Positions 8,053 to 16,853 of a stretch of 64,000 nucleotides of DNA are shown piece after piece. Every line of letters starts with the position of its first letter. The stretch's first letter is position 1. The DNA comes from DUMJ01 sp964655195. GTDB lineage: Bacteria > DUMJ01. Both the position numbers and the translations under genes were made by a program. The DNA lies in assembly GCA_964655195.1 (NCBI GenBank), contig CAZZLK010000021.1, positions 1 through 64,000 on the forward strand, in the 5' to 3' direction. The notes beneath the pieces were generated by a model that was given only the letters and a program-made list of their open reading frames with translations, had not been told where the DNA came from and searched no databases.

Positions 8053-9307
8053 GATAATAGAAGCTAAGAAGATAGCTTACGAGATTCTCCTATCAGTGGA
8101 AAGAAAGATGTCTTATGCTAATACCTTAATGAGAGAGAGATTGAGTGAAATCCCTTCAATATACAATCCCCTTATAACTGATATTGTATATGGGGTATTG
8201 AGAAGAAAGAATACATTAGACTGGTATATATCAAACTTCGTAAAAACAGAAAGGTTAGACCTAGGTCTCCTTACAATCCTTCGTATAGGAGCTTATCAGA
8301 TTTTGTACCACAGTACTCCTATACCACTTGTGGTGAATGAGGCTGTAGAAATGGGGAAGATTCTAGTAAGTAGGAAGGCTAGCAGATTAATAAATGCAGT
8401 ACTTAGAAGGATAGCAACTACCGATCTAAAGCCAGAAGAAAAAACAATAGTCTATTCCCATCCTAAATGGCTTATAGACAAATGGGAAAAGGAGTTGGGA
8501 GAAGAAGATACAAGATTACTGTGTGAGAGGAACAATAACCCTATGCCACTAAGCTTCCGGGTGAATGTCTTAAAAACAGATATAGAGACAATAGAGACCG
8601 CTCTTACTAAAAGAGGATTAACCGTTACAAGAGGTAAGTTTAGCAGAAATTGCCTAATCTTAAAGGAGGGAGAGATAACCCCTATAGTGGAGCTAGAAGA
8701 TGAGGGTAAGGTTTTTATTCAGTCAGAGCCATCAATGGTTGTAGTAGAGCTATTGGATCTTAACCCTGGACTCAGAGTTTTAGATGGATGTTCTGGCATC
8801 GGAGGTAAAACCACCTACATCGCAGAACTTATGTCAAATATCGGAGAGATCATTGCTGTAGACAAAGTTAAAGACAAATTAAAATTCCTTAAAGCACTGG
8901 CTATCAAGAGGAACATATCAATAATTAGGAGTATTGAGAGCCCAGTAGAAGATCTGAAACCCGAAGAGATAGGATATTTTGACAGGATATTGCTAGACGT
9001 CCCCTGCTCGGGGTTAGGCACTCTTTCTAGAAAGCCAGAGATAAAATGGAGGCTAAGAATAGATGATATCAGTAAGTTGTCTGAGATGCAGAAGAAGATA
9101 CTCAATAGTGGTTCTAAGTTTTTGAAGCCTGGAGGAATCCTAATCTATAGCGCCTGTACAATCTCTAGAGAAGAAACTTATGATATAATAAAATCGTTTA
9201 TAAGTGAAAATAGAGATTATTTTCTTATAGAGGAAAGACAATTCCTCCCACATATAGATGATGTGGAGGGGTTTTATATAGCCAAAATTCGGAGAGGCTA
9301 TGCGTAG
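8045..9307 (+). CDS. rsmB: 16S rRNA (cytosine-967-C5)-methyltransferase RsmB
   Basis: The first ~130 of 420 residues are a NusB-like helical RNA-binding domain; the rest is an S-adenosylmethionine methyltransferase of the RsmB/Nop2 type. Motif I reads DGCSGIGGKTTYIAELM, motif IV DVPCSGLGTL, and motif VI YSACTISREE. The Cys of motif VI is the expected nucleophile and the Cys of motif IV releases the product. It overlaps fmt by 8 bases and rlmN by 8, so the three are translated together. Confidence 0.96.
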   Translation: MNKIIEAKKIAYEILLSVERKMSYANTLMRERLSEIPSIYNPLITDIVYGVLRRKNTLDWYISNFVKTERLDLGLLTILRIGAYQILYHSTPIPLVVNEAVEMGKILVSRKASRLINAVLRRIATTDLKPEEKTIVYSHPKWLIDKWEKELGEEDTRLLCERNNNPMPLSFRVNVLKTDIETIETALTKRGLTVTRGKFSRNCLILKEGEITPIVELEDEGKVFIQSEPSMVVVELLDLNPGLRVLDGCSGIGGKTTYIAELMSNIGEIIAVDKVKDKLKFLKALAIKRNISIIRSIESPVEDLKPEEIGYFDRILLDVPCSGLGTLSRKPEIKWRLRIDDISKLSEMQKKILNSGSKFLKPGGILIYSACTISREETYDIIKSFISENRDYFLIEERQFLPHIDDVEGFYIAKIRRGYA

Positions 9308-10319
9308 TATCCTTGGGATAAATAGTGAGGAATTAAGAGATATCCTTATAGAGAAAGGATATGAGCCATACAGAGTTCGCCAGATATTGGAATGGATATA
9401 TGATAAAGCAGTATTGGATTTTTACTCGATGAGTAATCTACCAAAGGAATTACGAAATTTTCTATCCAGTAACTTTTCCGTAATACCATTTGATCTGGTG
9501 ACTTATGCCCAAGATGAGGAAACAATCAAGTTTGTCTTTAAAACTGAAGATAATCTCACATTTGAATCGGTAGTAATATTCCATCATAACAGGATAACTC
9601 TCTGTCTCTCCTCCCAGATAGGGTGTCCCATAGGGTGTAAATTCTGTGCTACTGGTGAATCTTTTCATAGAAATCTTACATATGAAGAGATAATAGGACA
9701 GTATATCTTTGCTAGAAGTTATGTAAAAAAAGATATACGCAGTATAGTATTTATGGGGATGGGAGAACCTTTTCTGAATGAGGAGAATGTATTCAGAGCG
9801 ATAGATACATTTATCCAGGAGTTAAATATATCTCCAAGGCACATAACTGTTTCTACATCTGGAATCCCTCGAGGGATAATAAATCTGGCTCACAAACATC
9901 CTAAGGTCAGACTGGCATTCTCTTTATGGACCCCTGACGAGAGAAAAAGAGAAGGGCTAGTGCCTTTAGCAAATACTTATAAGTTAGAAATTATTCTAAG
10001 AAGTCTAAAAGAATACGTAAGTATAACTGGTAACAGGATTTCAGTCGAATATACACTGCTCAAAGGAATTAATGATGATATAGATGATGCCCATAGACTT
10101 GTAGAGCTTTTTAAGGATGTCCCTGTATTTTTCAATGTAATACTTTACAATCCTAAGGACAGAGATACTGAAGCCTATAGGACATCTGTAAAAGAAGCCT
10201 TAAGATTTGTTGATCTGATAAAAAGTTTAGGGAAAGAGGCTTATCTGAGGATAAGTAAGGGAGAAAGGATCTCAGGAGCCTGTGGTCAATTGAGGACCGC
10301 CTATGAGAGATCTAGGTGA
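9300..10319 (+). CDS. rlmN: 23S rRNA / tRNA adenine-C2 methyltransferase RlmN (radical SAM)
   Basis: RlmN methylates A2503 of 23S rRNA and A37 of some tRNAs. The iron-sulfur cluster triad is CPIGCKFCATG (CxxxCxxC, about residues 109-119), followed by VFMGMGEPFLN. The catalytic Cys near the C-terminus is in SGACGQLR, and the second is upstream of the cluster as the family requires. Length 339 is normal. The start ATG 9300 lies within the end of rsmB behind GGAGAGG. Confidence 0.96.
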   Translation: MRSILGINSEELRDILIEKGYEPYRVRQILEWIYDKAVLDFYSMSNLPKELRNFLSSNFSVIPFDLVTYAQDEETIKFVFKTEDNLTFESVVIFHHNRITLCLSSQIGCPIGCKFCATGESFHRNLTYEEIIGQYIFARSYVKKDIRSIVFMGMGEPFLNEENVFRAIDTFIQELNISPRHITVSTSGIPRGIINLAHKHPKVRLAFSLWTPDERKREGLVPLANTYKLEIILRSLKEYVSITGNRISVEYTLLKGINDDIDDAHRLVELFKDVPVFFNVILYNPKDRDTEAYRTSVKEALRFVDLIKSLGKEAYLRISKGERISGACGQLRTAYERSR

Positions 10320-11787
10320 AAGATTTATTATCTTAGAAGAGTCTAAGGGAGATAGGATAAGAGCTTATGACAAACTATTAACAAGGTTTGTTAGTCTAAG
10401 ACAGATAAGAACTAATCTCGGAGTAGGTAAGGTTATAGCTGTATTGGATAGAATTATAAATCTAAATGATGAGTTCCTAAAAGTTATTGGGTATCAGGCG
10501 TTAGATAATGGGATACTATATGCTATAGAAGAGATCCCTCCACAGGAAAATGTAGAGATAAGAAACAATATAAAAGAGCTATTACAGGTTACAAGGTATA
10601 TAGGTAGGATGTTTGAGTATCTTAATGCCCAAGGTTTAAGAATAAAGTTGCCAGATATAGACAAGATATATAAAGAAAGCGACATAAGGTATCTTGTATC
10701 TCCCCTAGATTTGATAGACATAAATAATCCGGAAAAAGTGCAGAGTAAGGAGGAGATATTAAATATTCTCGCATCCTTCTTTATGAACTATGCCCCCCAA
10801 TCGTTAAGGGATACTTTGTCTTCACTTATTGAGAGAAATATAATATCTAAGCTTAATAATGTAGAGACGCTGGTAAATATGTTGAATACATTCATCCTTC
10901 AGGAGGAACGAATGAGAACTAAGTCGGACAGTAAAAAGATTGCTGAAGAGGTAAAAAGAGAGAAGAAAAGAATAAGTCCCTGGGTCTTTATCATAACAGT
11001 ACTTCTTGTCCTTGCTGGTATTAGCGTCTGGTTATTATATTCTCTGGGAGAAAGATTATTCTTCTCCGAAGGGACAATACCAGACGTTATAGTCCCTGAT
11101 ATAATAAATAGGCCCCTTCCTGAGGCATATAGTATTCTTAAGGCTTCAGGGCTTAATATAGAGATCTCTGGATTGGAATACAGTAGCGCCATTCCTTCCG
11201 GGAATATCATCTCGCAGGACCCTAGTGGAGGATTAAAAGTAAAAGCGGGAAGGAATGTAAAAGTAATAATAAGTAAAGGGATCGAGCTTGTTAATGTTCC
11301 CAATATCGTAGGGCAGGAATTAGGTAATGCTAGGAAAATCCTGGAATCAGTAGGTTTGAAGATAGGGGATATAATAGAAACCCCTACCAGGACAGTCCCA
11401 AATGGTATAGTACTCTCACAAAACCCCAAATATGGTAGTATTACTAGTAAAAATTCTCTAGTAGCTGTAGAGATATCCAAACATCTCCAGAGTAATATGC
11501 CTAATTTAATAGGCAAGACCCAAGAGGAAGCTGAAAGTTTATTAAGATCTCTCGGTCAGTACATACTTGTGATTAAAGAGAGAGAAAGCGATAATCCCGG
11601 GGTTGTCATATCTCAAAATCCCCCGGCTAATACATCCTTACTGCAGGAGATTCCCAGGATAGAGATTACAATAGGAATTCCTAAAAAGGCTATCCCTCAA
11701 CCTCCATCACATCCAAATCTAGAAGAGGTACCAATCGAAGGGCAGACAGAGACCTCACCCAATACTGAGACATTGCCATCAGAGTAG
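10303..11787 (+). CDS. Membrane pseudokinase with three PASTA repeats (PrkC/PknB-like)
   Basis: The order within 494 residues is: a cytoplasmic domain (1-220), a transmembrane helix (about 225-248), three PASTA repeats (about 262-328, 329-395, 396-460) and a Pro/Glu-rich tail. The cytoplasmic domain aligns with Ser/Thr kinases in outline (RFIILEE, RAYDKLLTRFVSL, YLNAQGL) but lacks the glycine loop, the VAIK lysine, HRD and DFG. It sits where Firmicutes have prpC-prkC after rlmN, so it is most likely a decayed PrkC that senses muropeptides or scaffolds cell-wall proteins without phosphorylation. No phosphatase gene is present. Kinase ancestry is inferred from position and weak similarity; the PASTA repeats are clear. 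Confidence 0.85.
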   Translation: MRDLGERFIILEESKGDRIRAYDKLLTRFVSLRQIRTNLGVGKVIAVLDRIINLNDEFLKVIGYQALDNGILYAIEEIPPQENVEIRNNIKELLQVTRYIGRMFEYLNAQGLRIKLPDIDKIYKESDIRYLVSPLDLIDINNPEKVQSKEEILNILASFFMNYAPQSLRDTLSSLIERNIISKLNNVETLVNMLNTFILQEERMRTKSDSKKIAEEVKREKKRISPWVFIITVLLVLAGISVWLLYSLGERLFFSEGTIPDVIVPDIINRPLPEAYSILKASGLNIEISGLEYSSAIPSGNIISQDPSGGLKVKAGRNVKVIISKGIELVNVPNIVGQELGNARKILESVGLKIGDIIETPTRTVPNGIVLSQNPKYGSITSKNSLVAVEISKHLQSNMPNLIGKTQEEAESLLRSLGQYILVIKERESDNPGVVISQNPPANTSLLQEIPRIEITIGIPKKAIPQPPSHPNLEEVPIEGQTETSPNTETLPSE

Positions 11788-11791
11788 AGAT

Positions 11792-12616
11792 ATGAGAGTT
11801 ATAGATACTTTACAGATAAGTGACTGTGTAGAAGAATTATGCAAAAGGTTAAATTATAAACTAAATGATAGGGTTTTATCCCTTATCAAAGACTCAGCAA
11901 AAAGAGAAACTTCCAGTATTGGTCAGGATGTATTCTCCCAGATGTTTACCAGTTATAGACTGGCAGAGGAGAATAAGACTCCTTTATGCCAGGACACAGG
12001 GATGGTCTCTGTATTTCTAGATGTAGGCCAGGAAGTATTTTTAAAAGGTCTTCCTGTAGAAGAAGCTATAAACATCGGAGTAAGGAGAGCTTATACGGGT
12101 TCCTTTTTTAGATGTTCTGTAGTAAAAGACCCTATAGGTAGAAGAGAGAACACAATGGATAATACTCCGTGCATTATACATACCAGAATTATCGAAGGGG
12201 ATAAGATTAGACTTTATATGCTGATAAAGGGTTTTGGAAGTGAAAATGCAACGGCATTAAGAATGTTTCCTCCTACCGCCAGTAAAAAAGATATAGAAGA
12301 ATTTTTACTGGATCTGGTGAAAGAAAAAGGTATAAATGCCTGTCCTCCACTTTTTATTGGGATAGGCATAGGAGGAACCGCAGACTATGCACTGAAACTC
12401 TCCAAGGAAGCATTGCTTCAACTTGAACCAATGGATGAATGGGAGTCTTACCTGTTGAAAAAGATTAATAGTCTAAGAATAGGACCGGCAGGGCTAGGTG
12501 GCGATATTACAGCGGTTTATGTAAAGGTAAAGTCCTTTCCAACCCATATAGCAGGCTTACCGGTAGCTATAAATATCAATTGCCATATACTTAGAGTAGG
12601 GAGTGTGATCCTGTAG
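11792..12616 (+). CDS. Fumarate hydratase class I, alpha subunit
   Basis: This 274-residue protein is the large, iron-sulfur-binding part of the two-subunit class I fumarase found in anaerobes and thermophiles. Evidence: TPLCQDTGMVSVFL near residue 67, the ENTMDNTPCIIHT segment, CPPLFIGIGIGGTADYALKLSKEALL, and RIGPAGLGGDITAVYVKV. Conserved cysteines would hold a 4Fe-4S cluster. It interconverts fumarate and malate with the beta subunit encoded 4 bases later. A related L-tartrate dehydratase is possible, but fumarase is more likely beside central-metabolism genes. Confidence 0.9.
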   Translation: MRVIDTLQISDCVEELCKRLNYKLNDRVLSLIKDSAKRETSSIGQDVFSQMFTSYRLAEENKTPLCQDTGMVSVFLDVGQEVFLKGLPVEEAINIGVRRAYTGSFFRCSVVKDPIGRRENTMDNTPCIIHTRIIEGDKIRLYMLIKGFGSENATALRMFPPTASKKDIEEFLLDLVKEKGINACPPLFIGIGIGGTADYALKLSKEALLQLEPMDEWESYLLKKINSLRIGPAGLGGDITAVYVKVKSFPTHIAGLPVAININCHILRVGSVIL

Positions 12617-12620
12617 CGCT

Positions 12621-13139
12621 ATGGAATATCATCTTTCTCTACCATTAAACGAAGAAGAACGACTAAGGCTTAAGATAGGAGATAAGGTCTTTCTCACTGG
12701 CGAAGTCTATGGAATGAGAGATCAAGCACACAAAAGGATAGTAGAAATGTTAGAGACAGGAAAGCCTATCCCTATAGAACTAAATAACAGTAGTATCTTT
12801 TATGTAGGTCCAACTGAACCAAAGCCAGGAGAGAGAATTGGATCTATCGGTCCTACGACTAGCAGTAGAATGGATCCCTTTACTCCTACACTGATATCTT
12901 CTGGAGTAAGGATTCTCATAGGAAAAGGCCGAAGGAATAAAGAGGTTATAGAGGCTATTAAAAGATATAAAGCTATCTATCTGGTATCTCCAGGGGGAAT
13001 TTCTGCCTATCTAAGGCAATTTGTCTCCGAGATGAGGGTTATTGCTTTTTATGATCTCGGCCCAGAAGCCATATACAGTCTAAAGCTAAAAGATTTCCCT
13101 ACATTTGTAAGTATAGATACAGGAGGTAATTTTTTATGA
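12621..13139 (+). CDS. Fumarate hydratase class I, beta subunit
   Basis: This 172-residue partner of the preceding subunit contains the swivelling-domain signatures GDKVFLTGEVYGMRDQAHKR and YVGPTEPKPGERIGSIGPTTSSRMD, ending with the conserved SIDTGGNFL. Separate alpha and beta genes replace the fused fumarase of enterobacteria. Malate made here could feed the malic enzyme near 61 kb. The stop overlaps the upp start by 4 bases (ATGA). Confidence 0.9.
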   Translation: MEYHLSLPLNEEERLRLKIGDKVFLTGEVYGMRDQAHKRIVEMLETGKPIPIELNNSSIFYVGPTEPKPGERIGSIGPTTSSRMDPFTPTLISSGVRILIGKGRRNKEVIEAIKRYKAIYLVSPGGISAYLRQFVSEMRVIAFYDLGPEAIYSLKLKDFPTFVSIDTGGNFL

Positions 13140-13762
13140 GCTTTTTCAAAGTTTCTCATCCATTAATAGAACACAAGTTAAGTATCCTTAGGGACAAAAA
13201 TACCAGTACTAAGGAATTTAGAGAGCTTGTCATAGAACTTTCTATGCTTCTTGCGTACGAAGCTACCAGGTACCTTCCATTAGAGGAGATAACGGTAGAG
13301 ACTCCGATATCAACAGCCAAAGGTTATATGATAATGGGAAAGAAGCTTAGTGTAGTCCCAATCTTAAGGGCAGGATTAGTAATGGCAGAAGGTATCTTAA
13401 AATTGATACCATCTGCTAGGGTAGGTCATATAGGATTGTACAGAGACCCGGAGACATTAAAACCTGTCCCATACTACTGCAAATTGCCAAATGATATAAG
13501 TGAGAGGGACGTCTTTGTTGTTGATCCTATGCTAGCTACAGGTGGTTCGGCGGTAACTGCTATTGATATCTTGAAAGAAAAAGGGTGCAAGAAGATAATA
13601 TTTATAAGCTTAATTTCAGCTCCTGAAGGTAGAGATCTTGTCTTAAGTAAACATCCTGATGTAGACTTCTTTGTTGCCAGTATAGATGAAAGATTAAATG
13701 ATCACGGGTATATAGTCCCTGGGCTGGGTGATGCGGGTGACAGACTCTTTGGTACAAGATAA
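13136..13762 (+). CDS. upp: Uracil phosphoribosyltransferase
   Basis: Upp makes UMP from uracil and PRPP. The PRPP-binding loop is VVDPMLATGGSAVTA near residue 125, and the C-terminal PGLGDAGDRLFGT is a family hallmark. Length 208 is typical. The start ATG 13136 has AGGAGG 9 bases upstream inside the fumarase gene. Firmicutes also place upp just before wecB and the atp operon. Confidence 0.97.
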   Translation: MSFFKVSHPLIEHKLSILRDKNTSTKEFRELVIELSMLLAYEATRYLPLEEITVETPISTAKGYMIMGKKLSVVPILRAGLVMAEGILKLIPSARVGHIGLYRDPETLKPVPYYCKLPNDISERDVFVVDPMLATGGSAVTAIDILKEKGCKKIIFISLISAPEGRDLVLSKHPDVDFFVASIDERLNDHGYIVPGLGDAGDRLFGTR

Positions 13763-14876
13763 GAAAAAGCTTATGTTTGTCTTTGGTACCCGTCCTGAGG
13801 TATCAAAATTGGCTCCTGTCATATTTGAGGCTCAGAGGGAACCTTCTCTTGAAACTATAATTGTATCCACCGGGCAACATAGAGAGATGCTGGATCAGAT
13901 GTTAAAGATATTCGGTATCAGTCCAGATATAGATCTGGACGTTATGGAAGAGAGACAGAGCTTAAGCAGTATCACAGTAAGGATTATAGAAAGATTAGAT
14001 CCTGTAATTCTTCGTTACAAACCAGATATGGTGATAGTTCAAGGGGATACCTCTACCGCATTTTTGGCAAGTCTGGTAAGTTTCTATAATAAGATCCCGG
14101 TGGCACATGTAGAAGCAGGTTTACGAAGCTTCGATATATATAACCCATTTCCTGAGGAGGCAAATAGAAGATTCATCTCTGTAGTTGCCAGTCTCAATCT
14201 AGCTCCCACCAAGAAAGCTAAGGAAAATCTTCTAAAAGAGGGTATAAAAGAGGAGAGTATTATAGTTACTGGTAATACAATAGTAGATGCGGTCTACTGG
14301 ATTTCAAAAGACCTGCCAGAGATCACTACAGATAAAAAGTTAATACTGGTAACTGCACATAGAAGGGAGAACTGGGGAGAACCAATGAAAGAACTGGCGC
14401 TGGCTATAAAAGAACTCGTACACGAGTTTCCAGATATAGTTTTTATAATTCCGCTCCACAAAAATCCGATTGTGAGGGAGATATTTAATGATATCCTATC
14501 ATCTGTAGAGAGGGTCAAACTCTTGGAGCCTTTGGACTATCCTTCCTTAATAGGTATAATGAAGAATTCCTATCTTATCCTTACAGATTCAGGAGGTATA
14601 CAGGAAGAGGCTCCAACATTTGGGAAACCTGTTCTGGTCTTGAGAGAAACCACCGAAAGACCTGAAGGAGTAGAAAAGGGAGTAGCCAAGCTTGTAGGGA
14701 TGCACAGAGAAGCTATTGTAAATAGTGTTAAAGAGCTCCTTATTAACAAATCTGTATACATAGCTATGAGTAAAGCAGGAAATCCTTATGGTGATGGAAA
14801 GGCTGGGAAGAGGGTAGTGAAGGCAGTAATGTATTTCCTAGGGATAGGTGAAAAGCCTGATGAGTTTGAATCTTAA
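13731..14876 (+). CDS. wecB: UDP-N-acetylglucosamine 2-epimerase
   Basis: This enzyme converts UDP-GlcNAc to UDP-ManNAc for surface polysaccharides. Motifs: FGTRPEVSKLAPV near the start, QGDTSTAF, HVEAGLRSFD, TAHRRENWG, and the nucleotide-binding SGGIQEEAPTFGKPVLVLRETTERPEG. The frame opens at GTG 13728; ATG 13731 is preferred, though a TTG at 13746 would still keep the first strand. It overlaps upp by about 32 bases, an unusually long but in-order overlap. Confidence 0.94.
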   Translation: MRVTDSLVQDKKKLMFVFGTRPEVSKLAPVIFEAQREPSLETIIVSTGQHREMLDQMLKIFGISPDIDLDVMEERQSLSSITVRIIERLDPVILRYKPDMVIVQGDTSTAFLASLVSFYNKIPVAHVEAGLRSFDIYNPFPEEANRRFISVVASLNLAPTKKAKENLLKEGIKEESIIVTGNTIVDAVYWISKDLPEITTDKKLILVTAHRRENWGEPMKELALAIKELVHEFPDIVFIIPLHKNPIVREIFNDILSSVERVKLLEPLDYPSLIGIMKNSYLILTDSGGIQEEAPTFGKPVLVLRETTERPEGVEKGVAKLVGMHREAIVNSVKELLINKSVYIAMSKAGNPYGDGKAGKRVVKAVMYFLGIGEKPDEFES

Positions 14877-15075
14877 GAAACCTTATGGGATATGGAGGTA
14901 TATAGGTATAGCATTTTCCCTAGGTTTTACAATAGTCGCTTCTATACTTGTAGGCTTATATATAGGGGGATTCTTGGATAAAAAGCTACTTACTGGTTAC
15001 TCTTTTAGAGTTCTTTTTATGTTTATTGGAGCTTTTACTGGATTGAGAAGTATATACAGGCAATACAGGAAGTGA
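14860..15075 (+). CDS. AtpZ/AtpI-type small membrane protein of the ATP synthase operon
   Basis: This short protein of 71 residues has two transmembrane helices (about 9-30 and 43-58) and the pattern GIAFSLGFTIVASILVGLYIGGFLDKKL...FMFIGAFTGLRSIYRQ of the ATPase gene-1 family. Such proteins are encoded first in F-ATPase operons and help c-ring assembly or Mg2+ supply. Start ATG 14860 is favoured because GGTGA lies 8 bases upstream; GTG 14848 is the alternative. It overlaps wecB and is followed by a GTGA overlap with the next gene. Confidence 0.8.
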   Translation: MSLNLKKPYGIWRYIGIAFSLGFTIVASILVGLYIGGFLDKKLLTGYSFRVLFMFIGAFTGLRSIYRQYRK

Positions 15076-15425
15076 ATAATCCTTTAATTTATATCTTAAA
15101 GATTTACTCATTAATAGCCTTTCCTCCTGGAATCATAATCCTGATTATGGCAAAAAGACATTACCTTCAAGGATATCTTATAGGGGTTTCTCTAGGTTTA
15201 CTAGATATCTTCTTTTTGTCTAGAAGTCTCAAAGGTAATTTAAATTACTCCAAAGCCATTATAGATATGCTTTTGAGGATGTTAGTCTTTGGGGCGATAG
15301 TACTCTTACTATTTGTTTGTGATATAATAAATAGGTTAAATATAGCAGGGTTATTTGTAGGGTTACTACTATACCCTATAGCCATAATAGTAGGAGGACT
15401 TAAGATTATAAGATGGAAGAGATAG
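15072..15425 (+). CDS. atpI: ATP synthase subunit I (AtpI-like)
   Basis: This 117-residue protein has four predicted membrane segments and lies directly before atpB, as the AtpI/AtpR family does. It likely helps assemble the c-ring. The start is GTG 15072, overlapping the previous stop by 4 bases, and its 3' end overlaps atpB by 13. The assignment rests on size, hydrophobic profile and position rather than a sharp motif. Confidence 0.7.
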   Translation: MNNPLIYILKIYSLIAFPPGIIILIMAKRHYLQGYLIGVSLGLLDIFFLSRSLKGNLNYSKAIIDMLLRMLVFGAIVLLLFVCDIINRLNIAGLFVGLLLYPIAIIVGGLKIIRWKR

Positions 15426-16069
15426 CTCCAAGAATAGTTTTTAGTATATTTGGGATACCGGTGACTGACTCTGTGACCACTACTTGGGTGGTTATGGGGT
15501 TTATCCTGCTTTTAGGATGGATTCTCTCTAAAAATCTATCCGAACGACCAAGCAAGATTCAGGCTGTGCTTGAGAGCGTTATAGACTTTTACGAAAATAT
15601 AGCGGTGCAAATAATGGGAGAAGAAGGCAAACAGTTTGTTCCTCTGGCTGTATCTATTGGTCTTTTTATACTGCTTTCTAACTGGATAGAGATAATACCT
15701 GGATTTAACGCGCCAACAAGAGATTTAAGTACAACTATAGCGTTAGCTATAGTTGCTGTCTCTTCTACGTATGTGGTTGGGATCAAGAAAAAGGGCTTGA
15801 GGTTCTTCAAAAAGTATATAGAGCCTAGTCCGATATTTCTGCCTATAAATATTCTAGAAGAACTAGTCAGACCTATCTCTCTTAGCTTCCGTTTGTTTGG
15901 CAATATCCTAGGGGAAGAGATAGTTATAGCCATATTAGTGATGATCGTACCTCTAATCTTGCCTATTCCTATGATACTTTTAGGTCTATTCACTGGTCTA
16001 ATTCAGGCATTTATCTTCTCCCTTCTAACCCTGCTGTATGTAGCTGGAGCAGTAGGAGAAGAAGTCTAG
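15413..16069 (+). CDS. atpB: F0F1 ATP synthase subunit a
   Basis: This is the membrane stator of the proton or sodium path. The essential Arg is R160 in SLSFRLFGNILGEE. Other family features are SNWIEIIPGF in the middle and the C-terminal LLGLFTGLIQAFIFSLLTLLYVAGAVGEE. At 218 residues it is a compact version. Several acidic residues (GEE after the Arg helix, GEE at the end) may contribute to ion access. It is followed by atpE with a GGAGG ribosome site between them. Confidence 0.96.
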   Translation: MEEIAPRIVFSIFGIPVTDSVTTTWVVMGFILLLGWILSKNLSERPSKIQAVLESVIDFYENIAVQIMGEEGKQFVPLAVSIGLFILLSNWIEIIPGFNAPTRDLSTTIALAIVAVSSTYVVGIKKKGLRFFKKYIEPSPIFLPINILEELVRPISLSFRLFGNILGEEIVIAILVMIVPLILPIPMILLGLFTGLIQAFIFSLLTLLYVAGAVGEEV

Positions 16070-16091
16070 AGTTTGGAGGTGAAACATATCT

Positions 16092-16358
16092 ATGTTGACA
16101 GGTAAAGTATTAGTAATAATAGCTTCTGTAATATCAGCCGGATTTGGAATGGGAATGGCAGTATTGGGTGGAGCCCTTGGCGAAGGAAATGCTGTCTCCA
16201 AAGCGATGGAGTCTCTAGGGAGACAACCGGAGGCTCAAAGTTCTATTATGACAGTATTACTTCTGGGGCTTGCATTTATAGAATCACTGGTAATATTTAT
16301 GCTAGTTGTAGCACTTGTATTGATCTTTGTGAATCCTTTTGTGGGGATGGTTCAATAG
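16092..16358 (+). CDS. atpE: F0F1 ATP synthase subunit c with two-carboxylate ion site
   Basis: This 88-residue hairpin of two membrane helices is joined by the conserved polar loop RQPEA (44-48). The second helix has the ion-binding Glu in FIESLVIF (E64, S65). In the first helix, the position that is Gln32 in the Na+ c-ring of Ilyobacter tartaricus is a Glu here (E31 in LGEGNAVSKAMES). Two glutamates plus the Ser next to E64 match the two-carboxylate Na+ motif described in Fusobacterium. A Na+-driven enzyme is therefore likely, by inference. Confidence 0.96.
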   Translation: MLTGKVLVIIASVISAGFGMGMAVLGGALGEGNAVSKAMESLGRQPEAQSSIMTVLLLGLAFIESLVIFMLVVALVLIFVNPFVGMVQ

Positions 16359-16853
16359 ATGATAAGGTTCACTTTTCCTACATTTATATTCCAGATTATA
16401 AACTTCTTGGTCACCCTGTACTTGATATATAGGTTTGTCTATAACCCTATAGCCAGGTATATATCTAAAAGGCAGGAGAGTATAGAGAGTGAGCTTGAGA
16501 GGGCTAAAGCTGAGAGAGAATCAGCTGAGGCCCTGAAATTAGCGTATGAAGAGAAGTTAAAAGAGGCACAAAGACAGGCGGAAGAGATTATAGAAAGGGC
16601 TAAACTTCAAGCAGAGGAAGAAAGAAAACAGATATTAGATAGGGCCCAGAGGGAGGCTCAAGCTCTGTTTAACAAAGCTCAGAACGAACTTCTCCTAGAG
16701 CGAAAACATGCGATAGAAAAATTTAAAGAGGAAATTACAGAAATAGTACTCGACCTGGTATCAAAACTTATTATGGTAGAATTCAACAGTAAGGATAAGA
16801 TTAGAGAGAAAATACTGGAAAAGTATATGGAGGGGATAAAGAGTTATAAATGA
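16359..16853 (+). CDS. atpF: F0F1 ATP synthase subunit b
   Basis: This peripheral-stalk subunit has one N-terminal membrane helix (about 6-26, FIFQIINFLVTLYLIYRFVY) followed by a long charged coiled coil (about 35-135) rich in Glu, Lys and Ala heptads. Length 164 is normal. It starts right after the atpE stop with no gap. Its C-terminal end would contact the delta domain, which here is fused to alpha. Confidence 0.95.
   Translation: MIRFTFPTFIFQIINFLVTLYLIYRFVYNPIARYISKRQESIESELERAKAERESAEALKLAYEEKLKEAQRQAEEIIERAKLQAEEERKQILDRAQREAQALFNKAQNELLLERKHAIEKFKEEITEIVLDLVSKLIMVEFNSKDKIREKILEKYMEGIKSYK

Noticed and set aside
10899..11516. A 205-codon open frame on the minus strand opposite the PASTA protein gene
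   Set aside because: It is antisense to a well-supported gene and its product has no family features. Such shadows are common because this genome seldom uses the codons that would create antisense stops.
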